From Bradyrhizobium liaoningense (GTDB lineage: Bacteria; Pseudomonadota; Alphaproteobacteria; Rhizobiales; Xanthobacteraceae), in assembly GCF_018130955.1 (NCBI RefSeq), contig NZ_JAFCJM010000006.1, positions 166,191 to 230,190 of the forward strand: a stretch of 64,000 bases of DNA, written 5' to 3'. The notes beneath the pieces were generated by a model. The model was not told the DNA's origin and did no database searches. It saw only the letters and a program-made list of their open reading frames with translations. The position numbers and the translations under genes were made by a program. This document shows positions 26,939 through 36,054 of this stretch, piece by piece (within the stretch, counting starts at the first letter, position 1; each line of letters starts with the position of its first letter).

Positions 26939-29842
26939 ATGTTGCCTGCTGCCCGTTTGTCCAAGCTGCCTGCCGTCTCGTCTTCCGGTCTGAGCCTCGC
27001 ATGCGCCGTAACCCTGTGGCTGGCGGGCAGTGGAGCCGTGCTTGCGGCCTGTACGCCGACGACGTCGCCGACCATCCTTCAAAATGGGACGGTCACCTGC
27101 TCGGGCGCGACGACCAACCAGAATGGTCCGCAGGGTTTTGGCACGGGGTTCGAGACCGGCCTGACCATCAACGTGCTCACCGGCGCTTCGGTGACCGGCA
27201 CGAACAACGGCATCTATGCCGCCGGCGCGACCGTGAACAACGACGGCGCGATCGTGGGGACGGGCGGCTCCGGCGTCGGCGTCAGTCAGCTCGTTCTGAA
27301 CAATACCGGAAGCATTATCGGGCGCACCGGTGTCGGCGGGTTCGACGTCACCGTCACCAATTCCGGCACGATTACCGCGACCGTCAACTACGGTGTCACC
27401 GGATTGACGGCTTCCGTTGTCAATAGCGGGACCATTCAGGGCCCGAACGGCGTGACGGGTGGCACGGTTTCGGTCGTCAACACAGGCTCCGTGCTCGCGA
27501 CCTTGTATGCGGTGCGCGGCAGCACCGGCGACGCCGCGCTGGTCAATTCTGGGACGATCCGTGGCGGCGACGGTTCCGTCCAGGCCCTCAACACCGTGAC
27601 CGTCACCAATTCGGGCACGATCTCGGGCAACAGCAACACTGTCTTTGCCAACATCGTCGACGTCACCAACTCCGGCCTGATCGAGGCGCGAAACGCCGCC
27701 GCCTGGGCGATCGTGGCCAACAGCAAGATCACGCTCAGCAATACCGGCACCGTGACCGGCGGCGTCCAGGGTGCGCCGCAAGCCAATCTGATCAATTCCG
27801 GCAGCATCACCGGCAATTTTGCCGGCGTCTACGTTGGCATCCTGACCCTGAACAATTCCGGGACTATTTCCGGCCACACCGGCATCATCGCTGATGGTCT
27901 CGGCGCGGGCTACGGCACGAGCATCGTCAACTCCGGCGCCATCACGGGTGCCACGGTTGCGATCCAGTTGACCGGATCCGGAAACACGCTGACGCTGGCG
28001 CCTGGTTCGGTGATCTCGGGCACCGTGCAGGCCGGCGGCACCGACACGTTCCAGCTTGGAGGGGCAGGGGCGGCAACGTTCGACATCAGTAAGTTCGGCG
28101 GTGCCGCGCAATATCAGGGCTTTTCGACCTTCAACAAGGTTGGCACATCGGTCTGGACGCTCACCGGCACCAGCACGTTTGCCGGTCCGATCGACGTCAA
28201 TGGCGGCACGCTCGCGGTCAACGGCGACCTGTCATCCGTCGGCAGCGTCAACGCCAATCATGGCGGCACGCTTTCGGGCGTGGGTACGGTCATGGATGTT
28301 GCGGTCAACAGCGGCGGCGCGCTGGCGCCGGGCAACGCCGTCGCCGGGAGTTCGCTCAACATCGCCGGCAATCTCGCCTTCGCGTCCGGCGCGATTTACC
28401 TGGTGCAGATCAACGCTTCAGCATCCTTCGCCAATGTCACGGGCGTCGCGACATTGGGCGGCGCGACGGTGAATGCAAACTTTGCTGCAGGCAGCTACGC
28501 GCCGAAGCAATTCCGCATTCTTCACGCTGACGGCGCCGTGTCCGGTACCTTTGCGACTGGCGTCGTCAGCAACGTCTCGAATTTCCAGACCGCGCTGAGC
28601 TACGGCACCAACGACGTCTATCTCAGCCTCGCGCTGAACTACAATCTGTCGGGCGCGCTGAACGGCAATCAGCAGGCGGTCGGCAATGCCTTGACGAGCT
28701 ATTTCAATGGCAACAACGGTTTACCGGTCGTCCTGGCCCAGCTTTCGCCTGCCGGGTTGACGCAGGCCTCCGGCGAACTCGGCAGTGCTTCGCAGCAAGC
28801 GACGTTTGCGGCGATGGGCCAATTCATGAGTCTGCTCACTGATCCCGCGATCGGAAGCGATCGGAGTCCGGGTTCGGCTGCGGGCGCGATCGGCTTCGCC
28901 GCCGAGAGCGATGAAGCTCACCGATATGCGGCCGACCGGCGGTCCGACGCTTTCGCGATGTTCGACAAGGCACCGTCGCGCGCTGCCTTTGTGCCGGGCT
29001 GGAGCACGTGGGCGTCCGGCTTTGGCGGGTCGCAAACAACGCGCGGCAATAGCACCGTCGGCTCGAACGATACCACCAGCCGCATTTTTGCCGGCGCTGT
29101 CGGTGCCGACTACCGGTTCTCGCCGGAGACGCTTGCGGGCTTTGCGTTGGCCGGCGGCGGCACCGGCTTTGGCGTCGACGGTCTTGGCTCCGGCCGCTCC
29201 GATCTGTTCCAGGTCGGCGCCTATGTGCGCCACGTGGCCCAGGCGTCCTATGTCTCGGCCGCGCTCGCCTATGGCTGGCAGCACGTCACGACCGATCGCA
29301 CAATTGTCGTCGCCGGTGGTGATCGCCTGCATGCCGAGTTCAACGCCAACGCCTATTCGGGCCGCGTTGAAGGCGGCCATCGCGTCGTCGCGCCATGGAT
29401 GAATGGCCTCGGCGTCACGCCTTACGGCGCTGTCCAGCTTGCCGCCATCACGTTGCCGGCCTATGCGGAAACCGTGCTCGCAGGAGTGGGTGCATTCGCG
29501 CTCGCCTATGCGGCCAAGGCGGTGAGCGATACACGCAGCGAGCTTGGTTTGCGGACCGACAAATCCTTTGCGATGTCGGATGGCGTGCTGACCCTGCGCG
29601 GCCGGCTCGCCTGGGCACACGACTTCAATCCGGACCGGTCGATCGCGGCGACCTTCCAGGCGCTGCCCGGCGCAAGCTTCGTCGTCAACGGCGCGGCGCA
29701 GGCAACCGACTCCGCGCTGGTGACGGCGGCGGCAGAGAAGACCTGGCAGAACGGCTGGACGGCGATCGCGACGTTCGAAGGCGAGTTCTCAAGCGTCACG
29801 CGCAGCGTTGCGGGGAAGGGCGTCGTACGCTACGCGTGGTAG
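26939..29842 (+). CDS. Autotransporter with NSGTI-repeat passenger
   Basis: A 967-aa predicted surface protein from the ATG at 26939, chosen because GAGGG precedes it and the following MLPAARLSK...LACAVTLWLAGSGAVLAA is a signal peptide. ATG at 26873 in the same frame would add 22 residues. The passenger (about 35-400) is a run of about 20-residue repeats with the core VTNSGTIxG or LNNTGTI, then a GGTLAVNGDL-type linker. The barrel (about 690-967) ends in RYAW and is paralogous to that of the protein at 7745-10681. Cys-Thr-Pro-Thr just after the signal site is notable. Probable adhesin. Confidence 0.9.
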   Translation: MLPAARLSKLPAVSSSGLSLACAVTLWLAGSGAVLAACTPTTSPTILQNGTVTCSGATTNQNGPQGFGTGFETGLTINVLTGASVTGTNNGIYAAGATVNNDGAIVGTGGSGVGVSQLVLNNTGSIIGRTGVGGFDVTVTNSGTITATVNYGVTGLTASVVNSGTIQGPNGVTGGTVSVVNTGSVLATLYAVRGSTGDAALVNSGTIRGGDGSVQALNTVTVTNSGTISGNSNTVFANIVDVTNSGLIEARNAAAWAIVANSKITLSNTGTVTGGVQGAPQANLINSGSITGNFAGVYVGILTLNNSGTISGHTGIIADGLGAGYGTSIVNSGAITGATVAIQLTGSGNTLTLAPGSVISGTVQAGGTDTFQLGGAGAATFDISKFGGAAQYQGFSTFNKVGTSVWTLTGTSTFAGPIDVNGGTLAVNGDLSSVGSVNANHGGTLSGVGTVMDVAVNSGGALAPGNAVAGSSLNIAGNLAFASGAIYLVQINASASFANVTGVATLGGATVNANFAAGSYAPKQFRILHADGAVSGTFATGVVSNVSNFQTALSYGTNDVYLSLALNYNLSGALNGNQQAVGNALTSYFNGNNGLPVVLAQLSPAGLTQASGELGSASQQATFAAMGQFMSLLTDPAIGSDRSPGSAAGAIGFAAESDEAHRYAADRRSDAFAMFDKAPSRAAFVPGWSTWASGFGGSQTTRGNSTVGSNDTTSRIFAGAVGADYRFSPETLAGFALAGGGTGFGVDGLGSGRSDLFQVGAYVRHVAQASYVSAALAYGWQHVTTDRTIVVAGGDRLHAEFNANAYSGRVEGGHRVVAPWMNGLGVTPYGAVQLAAITLPAYAETVLAGVGAFALAYAAKAVSDTRSELGLRTDKSFAMSDGVLTLRGRLAWAHDFNPDRSIAATFQALPGASFVVNGAAQATDSALVTAAAEKTWQNGWTAIATFEGEFSSVTRSVAGKGVVRYAW

Positions 29843-30136
29843 GCCTCGAGGACGCGATGCGTTTACAGGTGTTACGCGAATCTCATTGCAATGTTTGCTC
29901 TGGAGCGGCCAGACCTGCAGTGCTCGACGCCGGATACAGACAGGCCGGTGCGCTCTTTGCGAATTGGTGTGAACTCCTATTCACACACCATGGCGTAAAC
30001 GCCACAACTGATTGGCAAAATTGGCTTCGCTGCCGGGACGGAATGACTCCCGGCTTGTTCCTGCACGCCCGATCCGACTAGGTGGGACTCGTGCCGTCAC
30101 GCCGGTTGCGTTGGCGGCGAGAGTGGGGGCTGGGAC

Positions 30137-31555
30137 TTGAGCGAGTTGAGACTGCCGGTTGTTGCGCGCGCGGCCGCGCTGTTGTGTGTTGCGCATGTCG
30201 TCACATCGGTTGCAACGCCTGCGACCGCTGCGGATCTGCCGATCAAGGCGCCGCTGAAAGCCGTCCCCGTCGCAAGCTGGACGCAATTCTACGTCGGCGC
30301 CGGTCTCGGCTTCGACTTCGGAACGGGGCAATCGAGCCTGGCGCCGATTGGTGGGCCGGCCGCATTCAACTTCACGGGCTTGCAGGGGGCCGATCTCGGA
30401 TTGTCGGCCTTCGCAGGTTTTGACGTTCAGGTCGGCCCGCAATTCGTGGTCGGCGGCTTCATCGATTATGATTGGTCGCGCCAGAAATCGGCGGTCTCGA
30501 TCTCAGTCTTCGGGTTCGACTTCACCGCGTCGATGCCGTCGCTCGACCAGGGTTGGACCATCGGCGGTCGCGCCGGCTTCCTGGTGACGCCGGACGTCCT
30601 GCTCTATGGCCTCGCCGGCTATAGCGAGATGAGGCTCAACAATTGGGGCATCACCTTCACGAACCCCGGTCGACCGGACTTCGCGGTGCAGGAGGCCAAG
30701 CTGACACCGCACGGCTACACCGTCGGTTTCGGTGCGGAGTATCGCCTCACCAACAATGTCTCGCTGCGCGGCGAATATCGCTATGTCGGGCTCGGCAGCA
30801 CCACGACGGTCGACACTGTCAACGGCGCGGTCTGGACGACAGATTTGTCCGAACATGTCGTTCGCGTCAGCGCGGCCTACCGGTTTGGACAGTTCGGCTC
30901 TGCTACGCCGGCGCCCGCACCGGCGGCGCCGGTGCGCGATCCAGCGTGGACCGGCTTCTATGTTGGTGCGGGCATCGGTGGCGACGCCATCGCGCCGCAT
31001 GTCGCGGGTACGATCACCGGCGGGCTCGATATCAAGGGATCTGGCCTCGGCGGTGCCGATGTCGGCGGCACCTTCATGGCCGGCTACGACCGTCAGGTCG
31101 CGCCGAACTGGGTCGTCGGCATATTCGGGCTGGTCGACGTCGCCACCAATGGCGGCGCTCGGATCAGCGCGGCTGCCGTCGGCGGCGATGCCCTGACGTC
31201 GGATCTCGCTGCCGTGAAGTGGGGTTGGACGGTGGGCGGCCGCGTCGGCTACCTCGTCAGGCCTGATACGCTCGTCTATCTGCTCGGCGGCTACAGCGGC
31301 ACGACGCTGCATTCCGTCGCATACGGCTTCGCCGGCATCACCGGGACCGGCCCGACGCCGGAATATCGTGGCGCCACCTTCGGCGGCGGTTTCGAGCGGT
31401 TCTTTACCGACACCATCTCGGCTCGCGCCGAGTATCGCGTGACGCATCTGGACACGCTCGACAATCTGGTCGCGCCGAACTTCGACACGCTGAGCGCGGG
31501 CGGCACGGTGCATACGCTGCGCGCCGTGCTGTCCTATCACCTGCCGACTCGGTAA
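30137..31555 (+). CDS. Outer-membrane protein with two tandem Omp25/31-like barrels
   Basis: A 472-aa predicted outer-membrane protein with TTG start (no ATG or GTG in frame nearby; a G-rich site precedes it). The signal peptide is about 1-31 (ending PATAA). Domain 1 (about 46-254) opens TQFYVGAGLGFDFG and ends VRVSAAYRFGQFG, the usual opening and closing strands of an 8-stranded barrel. A Pro/Ala linker (TPAPAPAAPVRDP, about 257-269) leads to domain 2 (270-472), which opens AWTGFYVGAGIGGD and ends LRAVLSYHLPTR. Each half alone is the size of a complete OmpA-like barrel. It sits between two autotransporters. Normally this family has one barrel, so this is an internal duplication or fusion. 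Confidence 0.85.
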   Translation: MSELRLPVVARAAALLCVAHVVTSVATPATAADLPIKAPLKAVPVASWTQFYVGAGLGFDFGTGQSSLAPIGGPAAFNFTGLQGADLGLSAFAGFDVQVGPQFVVGGFIDYDWSRQKSAVSISVFGFDFTASMPSLDQGWTIGGRAGFLVTPDVLLYGLAGYSEMRLNNWGITFTNPGRPDFAVQEAKLTPHGYTVGFGAEYRLTNNVSLRGEYRYVGLGSTTTVDTVNGAVWTTDLSEHVVRVSAAYRFGQFGSATPAPAPAAPVRDPAWTGFYVGAGIGGDAIAPHVAGTITGGLDIKGSGLGGADVGGTFMAGYDRQVAPNWVVGIFGLVDVATNGGARISAAAVGGDALTSDLAAVKWGWTVGGRVGYLVRPDTLVYLLGGYSGTTLHSVAYGFAGITGTGPTPEYRGATFGGGFERFFTDTISARAEYRVTHLDTLDNLVAPNFDTLSAGGTVHTLRAVLSYHLPTR

Positions 31556-31627
31556 GTGGCAGTCCGCCACAGGCGCCGTGGACACGGCTTCCTGCGACAA
31601 ATTTCGGCAGCTTCCTGAGGTTGTGCT

Positions 31628-34171
31628 GTGTTGCCCTGGCAACACCGGGCCGGAATTAGCATTGTTTCTGGATGTTGCTCTCCCGCACCTGTGGGAACTT
31701 CGGCATATTCGCAGCCGATAGGACCAAAATCACAGCTTGATTCGTTGCAGGTGGGCCGGGTGGACAGGGCACTTTTTCGATTTTGCGGGTTGGCAGTCTG
31801 TTTGACGGCCATCGTTGGGTCGACCGGTCAGGCGCAGGCGCAAGCCTGTACGCAGACCGGCACCAACCAGACCTGCACCAATTCCGTCTTTCTCAACAAT
31901 GCTGCCGCGGCCGGCATCAGCGATACCAATACGGTGACGGTCACCAATACGGCGACCGGAACCATCGGCATCCTGGGCACGGGCCAGAACGGCATCGAGA
32001 CCATCGCGGGCGCGGCCAACGTCACGAACAACGGCGCCATTGCGGGAGCGACGGCGATCCTCGGGCACACCGACGCCGTCGTCACCAATACAGGCACCAT
32101 TTCGGGGAATACCACAGCGATCTCGGCCCTGACTGGAAAGGCAACCATCGACAATTCGGGGTCGATCTCCAGTGCGGGCATCACCATCACCGGGCAGACC
32201 GGCATCAGCCTGACCAATTCCGGCACCGTCACGTCAACGGCAGGTGCCGCGCTGGTCTCATCGGGTAACATCGGTGTCACCAACAGCGGCACGATTTCCT
32301 CCAATTCCTTCACCATTTTCGGCAACGGCAACATCACGGTCGCCAACACCGGCACGATTTCAGGCCGCAATGCAGGCATCTTCGCCAACAGCGGAACATC
32401 GACGCTGAACGTCACCAATTCCGGCCTGATCTCCACCAACAACGGCATCACCATTGGCGGCAACGGCACCACGGTGAATGTGGTCAATTCCGGCACGATC
32501 CGCGACACCGGGACGGGGACGGCGATCGTCACCTCGAAAAACCTGAACCTGTCGAATTCCGGCACGGTCACGGGCTTCAGCGGGGTCACCGCGACCAATC
32601 TGACGCTGAACAACACCGGCACGATATCAGGCACGAACGTCGGCATTATTCAGAACGGCACCGGCAACATCTTCAACGCCGGCACGATCAGCTCGACCAA
32701 CTTTGCGCTCATCGCCTCGAACGGGGCCAGCGTGACCAACACCGGCGCGATTACCGGCGGCGTCAGGGGCCTGTCGGCGAACGGGGGCGGCACCTTCGTC
32801 AATTCGGGGAGCATCACCGGCGGTCAGTTCGCGTTCAGCAGCAACAGCGGCTCGGCCAGCCTGACCAACTCCGGAACGATCTCGAGCCCGCAGACGGCTA
32901 TTCTCTTCGCCGGCAGCAATGATCTGCTGACCTTGCAGGCCGGCTCGCGCATCATCGGCGCCATCCAGCTCGGCACGGCGGATACCGTCAATTTCGCCGG
33001 CGGCAACCACAATCTGACCTTCAATTCGCTGACTGGCGCGACCGTGACAGGCACGACGCCGTTTGCGGTCTCCGGCAACCAGGCGGCCGCGATCGACACG
33101 ACGCCGTTCGCAGCCCAGGGACGCACGCTCAACGATTTCAGCCGCGAAGCCGCGGGCGCAATTCCGCTGATTCCGGCCGGCACGTCGCCTGGAAGCGGAC
33201 CGCTGGCGTACGCGGCGCCCGATCCATCGTCGCGCGTCAATGATGCCTTCGCCGCGATTCCCGGCGTTGTTGCCGGTGCGAACGACGCCATGGTCTTCAA
33301 GAACCCGACGGTCGTCTATGAGGACGGCAGCGCGGTGTGGGCGCGCGGCTTTGCCGGCCAGCGTATCCAGCAGGCCGACGGTCCGCTGTTCCGGACCGCG
33401 AACCTGTTCTATGGCGGCATGATCGGCGGCGACATCCGGGTGCGGCCCGACCTCAGGATCGGCGTCTTTGCTGGCGTCGGCCAGACCCGCACCAGCATCG
33501 ACTTCTCCGGCGGTCTCAACAGCGACGTGACTTTTGGCGGCCTCTACGCCCAGTATGATGCCGGCGCCACCTTCCTGCGCGCCGTGCTCCAGGCCGGCGG
33601 CTCGAACAACTTTACGACCCGCACCATCAACAACAACCTCGTCGCCGGCGGTCTGGAGACCGCGACCGCTTCGTTCAACGGCTGGTACATCAATCCGGAG
33701 CTGACGATCGGCCAGCGCGTGGGGCTCGGCAACCTTGCAGGTGGAAGCTACACGCTGACGCCGACGTTGCGCCTGCGTTATCTCTACGGCTCGTATGACG
33801 GCTACACCGAGAACGGCTCGACCGCGAACCTGACCATGGGAAGCCGTTCCGTGAGCACGGTGGAGGAGCGGGGCGAGTTGAAGCTGACGCGCACGGTGAC
33901 ATTCTCGCCGTCGAGCCAACTGGCGAGCAGCATCTATGGCGGCTTCCTCGGAACGCAGCGCGCCGGCGACAGTGCGATCAATGCAGCGCTGCTCGGCCAG
34001 GCCATTCCGTTCGCGGCCCCCGGGCCGGCCAATGTCTGGGGCGGTTTTGGCGGCCTCGGCCTGGAATGGCGCACGCGCAACGTCACGCTGTTCTCGACCG
34101 CCGAATATCTCGCACTGTCTGACAACAGCGCGCTCGTGAGCGGCCGCGCCGGGCTGCGCGTCGGGTTCTAA
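31628..34171 (+). CDS. Autotransporter with NSGTIS-repeat passenger
   Basis: An 847-aa predicted surface protein. The listed start is GTG with GAGG 7 bases upstream; GTG at 31751 or 31760 would begin just before the hydrophobic signal (LFRFCGLAVCLTAIVG, cleavage near AQAQA), so the true start is uncertain. The passenger (about 75-430) has roughly a dozen repeats with the core VTNSGTIS or LNNTGTISG. The barrel (about 560-847) begins AVWARGFAGQRIQQ and ends RVGF. That barrel differs from the one shared by the proteins at 7745 and 26939, so similar passengers are joined to different translocators. It ends 1 bp from the convergent SDR gene. Confidence 0.88.
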   Translation: MLPWQHRAGISIVSGCCSPAPVGTSAYSQPIGPKSQLDSLQVGRVDRALFRFCGLAVCLTAIVGSTGQAQAQACTQTGTNQTCTNSVFLNNAAAAGISDTNTVTVTNTATGTIGILGTGQNGIETIAGAANVTNNGAIAGATAILGHTDAVVTNTGTISGNTTAISALTGKATIDNSGSISSAGITITGQTGISLTNSGTVTSTAGAALVSSGNIGVTNSGTISSNSFTIFGNGNITVANTGTISGRNAGIFANSGTSTLNVTNSGLISTNNGITIGGNGTTVNVVNSGTIRDTGTGTAIVTSKNLNLSNSGTVTGFSGVTATNLTLNNTGTISGTNVGIIQNGTGNIFNAGTISSTNFALIASNGASVTNTGAITGGVRGLSANGGGTFVNSGSITGGQFAFSSNSGSASLTNSGTISSPQTAILFAGSNDLLTLQAGSRIIGAIQLGTADTVNFAGGNHNLTFNSLTGATVTGTTPFAVSGNQAAAIDTTPFAAQGRTLNDFSREAAGAIPLIPAGTSPGSGPLAYAAPDPSSRVNDAFAAIPGVVAGANDAMVFKNPTVVYEDGSAVWARGFAGQRIQQADGPLFRTANLFYGGMIGGDIRVRPDLRIGVFAGVGQTRTSIDFSGGLNSDVTFGGLYAQYDAGATFLRAVLQAGGSNNFTTRTINNNLVAGGLETATASFNGWYINPELTIGQRVGLGNLAGGSYTLTPTLRLRYLYGSYDGYTENGSTANLTMGSRSVSTVEERGELKLTRTVTFSPSSQLASSIYGGFLGTQRAGDSAINAALLGQAIPFAAPGPANVWGGFGGLGLEWRTRNVTLFSTAEYLALSDNSALVSGRAGLRVGF

Positions 34172-34172
34172 T

Positions 34173-34856
34173 TCAGCTCAGCGAGCTGCCGCCGCAGATC
34201 ACGAGCTGCTGCCCGGTGATGACCGCAGCGTCGCCCGAGAGCAGGAACGCCACCGTGGCGGCGACCTCGTCCGGGCGGATGAAGCGGCCGATCGGCGGCA
34301 GTTTTGGCGCGACACCGGCGCGCGTCGGATCCTTCAGCATCGGCGTTTCGGTGGCGGCCGGCGCAACGACATTGACCGTGATGCCGCGCGGTGCGAGCTC
34401 CATGGCGAAGGACCGCGCCAGTGCCACCAGCGCCGCTTTCGTGGCGGCATATTGCCCGCGGCCCGCTGCGCCCGATGCCGTGCGGCTGCCGATGAAGACG
34501 ATGCGTCCGCCGTCGGGCAGGCGCGGTGCCAGCGCATCGGCAAGCCGTTCGGCGGCATCGACATGCAGCCGCCACATCGCCGCGCCGTCGTCATGGTTGA
34601 GGTTGCCGAGCTGACCGACCTTCAAAACGCCCGCGGCATGGACCAGGGCGGTCGGCGCGATATCAGCGACGGCGCTCGCAAGCGAGCCGACGTCGCCGAG
34701 ATCGATCGGCAGGTGGTCGAACGCCGGATGGTCTGATGGCGCGGGGCGGCGGCTGATGCCGGTGACGCGCCAGCCATCACGCAGCAGGCGTTCGACGATC
34801 GCCGCGCCAATCCCCGAGCTCGCGCCCGTCACCAGTGCGTGGGGCCGTCCGGCCAT
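34173..34856 (-). CDS. Short-chain dehydrogenase/reductase
   Basis: A 227-aa NAD(P)-dependent oxidoreductase. The cofactor loop is TGASSGIG (about 10-17), the structural NAG-type motif is HAAGVLK, and the active site shows Ser in FIGSRTASG and Tyr-x-x-x-Lys in QYAATKAAL. It is the third gene of the leftward operon, starting 4 bp after the BNR protein gene. Probably oxidises or reduces a hydroxyl of the imported compound, such as a sugar or lactone-forming step; the substrate is unknown. Confidence 0.92.
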   Translation of the reverse strand: MAGRPHALVTGASSGIGAAIVERLLRDGWRVTGISRRPAPSDHPAFDHLPIDLGDVGSLASAVADIAPTALVHAAGVLKVGQLGNLNHDDGAAMWRLHVDAAERLADALAPRLPDGGRIVFIGSRTASGAAGRGQYAATKAALVALARSFAMELAPRGITVNVVAPAATETPMLKDPTRAGVAPKLPPIGRFIRPDEVAATVAFLLSGDAAVITGQQLVICGGSSLS

Positions 34857-34860
34857 TGCC

Positions 34861-36054
34861 TCAAGTCCCGGCCGCGCGCGCGACCCACGGCTCGGTCACG
34901 CGAACATGCTTGATCGCCCGGCGGTGGAAAGTGAAGGCCATGTGAAGTGCGCCGTCGGCCGTTTGCTTGATCGAGGGGTATGACAGCTCCCGGTTTGTCT
35001 GGTCGCGGGAGTTGTTGGTCATGCAATGGCCGTCGCCGGTCTCGACATTGCGCCGGGTCCAGCTTTGCCCGCCATCGGTCGAGACCGCCAGCGTCATCGG
35101 GGCGCGCGGTGTCCCCCAGAATGCGGTGCGCCCGTCCGTCTTGCTGCCGTCGCCGGCGAGCACAGGCGGCAGCTCGTCCTCGATCTCGTCGTAGAGCGAA
35201 AGGCGGCGGCCGGTCGCTTCATTCGCGCTGATGTCGTTGAAGACCAGCGCGAGATGGCCGTTGTTCAGCCGGGTGAACTGGATCGAGGAGTTGTTGTTCG
35301 GAAGTTCAGTTGCGACCGGTGCCGACCAGGTGCGGCCATGATCGCTCGATCGGCTCTGATGGATGTTGTCGGCCCAGCGGCTGCGAAACAGTGCGAGCAG
35401 CGAACCGTTGTCGAGTCGCGCGATGCACATATGCACGCAGCCGCGGCTTCCGGGCACCTCGACGTCGCGCCAGGTCTTGCCTGCATCTGAGGAGATCTTC
35501 ACCGCGCTGGTGTCCTCATCGCCGTTCCATTTCTGTCCCGGCGTGCTGTGACAATAAAACACCGGAAGCAGCCAGTCGCCATTGTCGAGCACCACGATGG
35601 GCTGCCGGATGAAGGTGCCGCGACCATGTTGCTCGGCGAACAGCGTCTCGATCGGGCCCCAGCTGCGGCCATGGTCACGCGACACGCGTTTGCGCACGAA
35701 GGCAGTGTCCTGGTTTCCGGCAAGCTGCGCCGTCCACATCAGCCACAGCGTGCCATCAGGGGCCGGGAAGAGCACGGGGTTTTGCTCGGAGCGGCGGGAG
35801 TCGTCCGACAGCTTTTCGGCCGGCGACCATTGCGTCGAACCGCGGGGCAGGCGGGAGAAATAGACGGAGATATCCGACATGCCTTCCTGTGTGCCGCCGA
35901 ACCAGACGCAGCCGAGATCGCCATTGGCAAGCGGCATCAGATTGGCCGCGTGGTTCTGCACGCAGGGTGACGGAATGAAGGCGTCGAACCTATCAGGGTC
36001 GCCAGTGGCCGGGCGCACGACGCCGTCGGCCGCGATCTCGATGTCCGCGATCAT
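34861..36054 (-). CDS. BNR-repeat sialidase-like beta-propeller protein, cytoplasmic
   Basis: A 397-aa protein with four Asp-box motifs (S-x-D-x-G-x-x-W) at about 125-132, 188-195, 236-243 and 325-332, diagnostic of the BNR/sialidase propeller. It has no signal peptide or membrane segment, unlike secreted sialidases. Its start overlaps the symporter stop by 4 bp, so substrate arrives by import and is handled in the cytoplasm. The FIPSP and RQPIV segments resemble the sialidase active-site strands that carry Arg and Asp. A glycosidase or lactonase acting on a small imported glycoside is more likely than release of sialic acid from host glycans, since no sialic-acid pathway genes (nanE, nanK) are nearby. 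Confidence 0.85.
   Translation of the reverse strand: MIADIEIAADGVVRPATGDPDRFDAFIPSPCVQNHAANLMPLANGDLGCVWFGGTQEGMSDISVYFSRLPRGSTQWSPAEKLSDDSRRSEQNPVLFPAPDGTLWLMWTAQLAGNQDTAFVRKRVSRDHGRSWGPIETLFAEQHGRGTFIRQPIVVLDNGDWLLPVFYCHSTPGQKWNGDEDTSAVKISSDAGKTWRDVEVPGSRGCVHMCIARLDNGSLLALFRSRWADNIHQSRSSDHGRTWSAPVATELPNNNSSIQFTRLNNGHLALVFNDISANEATGRRLSLYDEIEDELPPVLAGDGSKTDGRTAFWGTPRAPMTLAVSTDGGQSWTRRNVETGDGHCMTNNSRDQTNRELSYPSIKQTADGALHMAFTFHRRAIKHVRVTEPWVARAAGT

Noticed and set aside
29967..29986. TGTGAA...TTCACA inverted repeat resembling a CRP site upstream of the double-barrel gene
   Set aside because: The spacing between TGTGA and TCACA is 8 bp rather than 6, so it does not fit CRP. Kept only as a weak hairpin.
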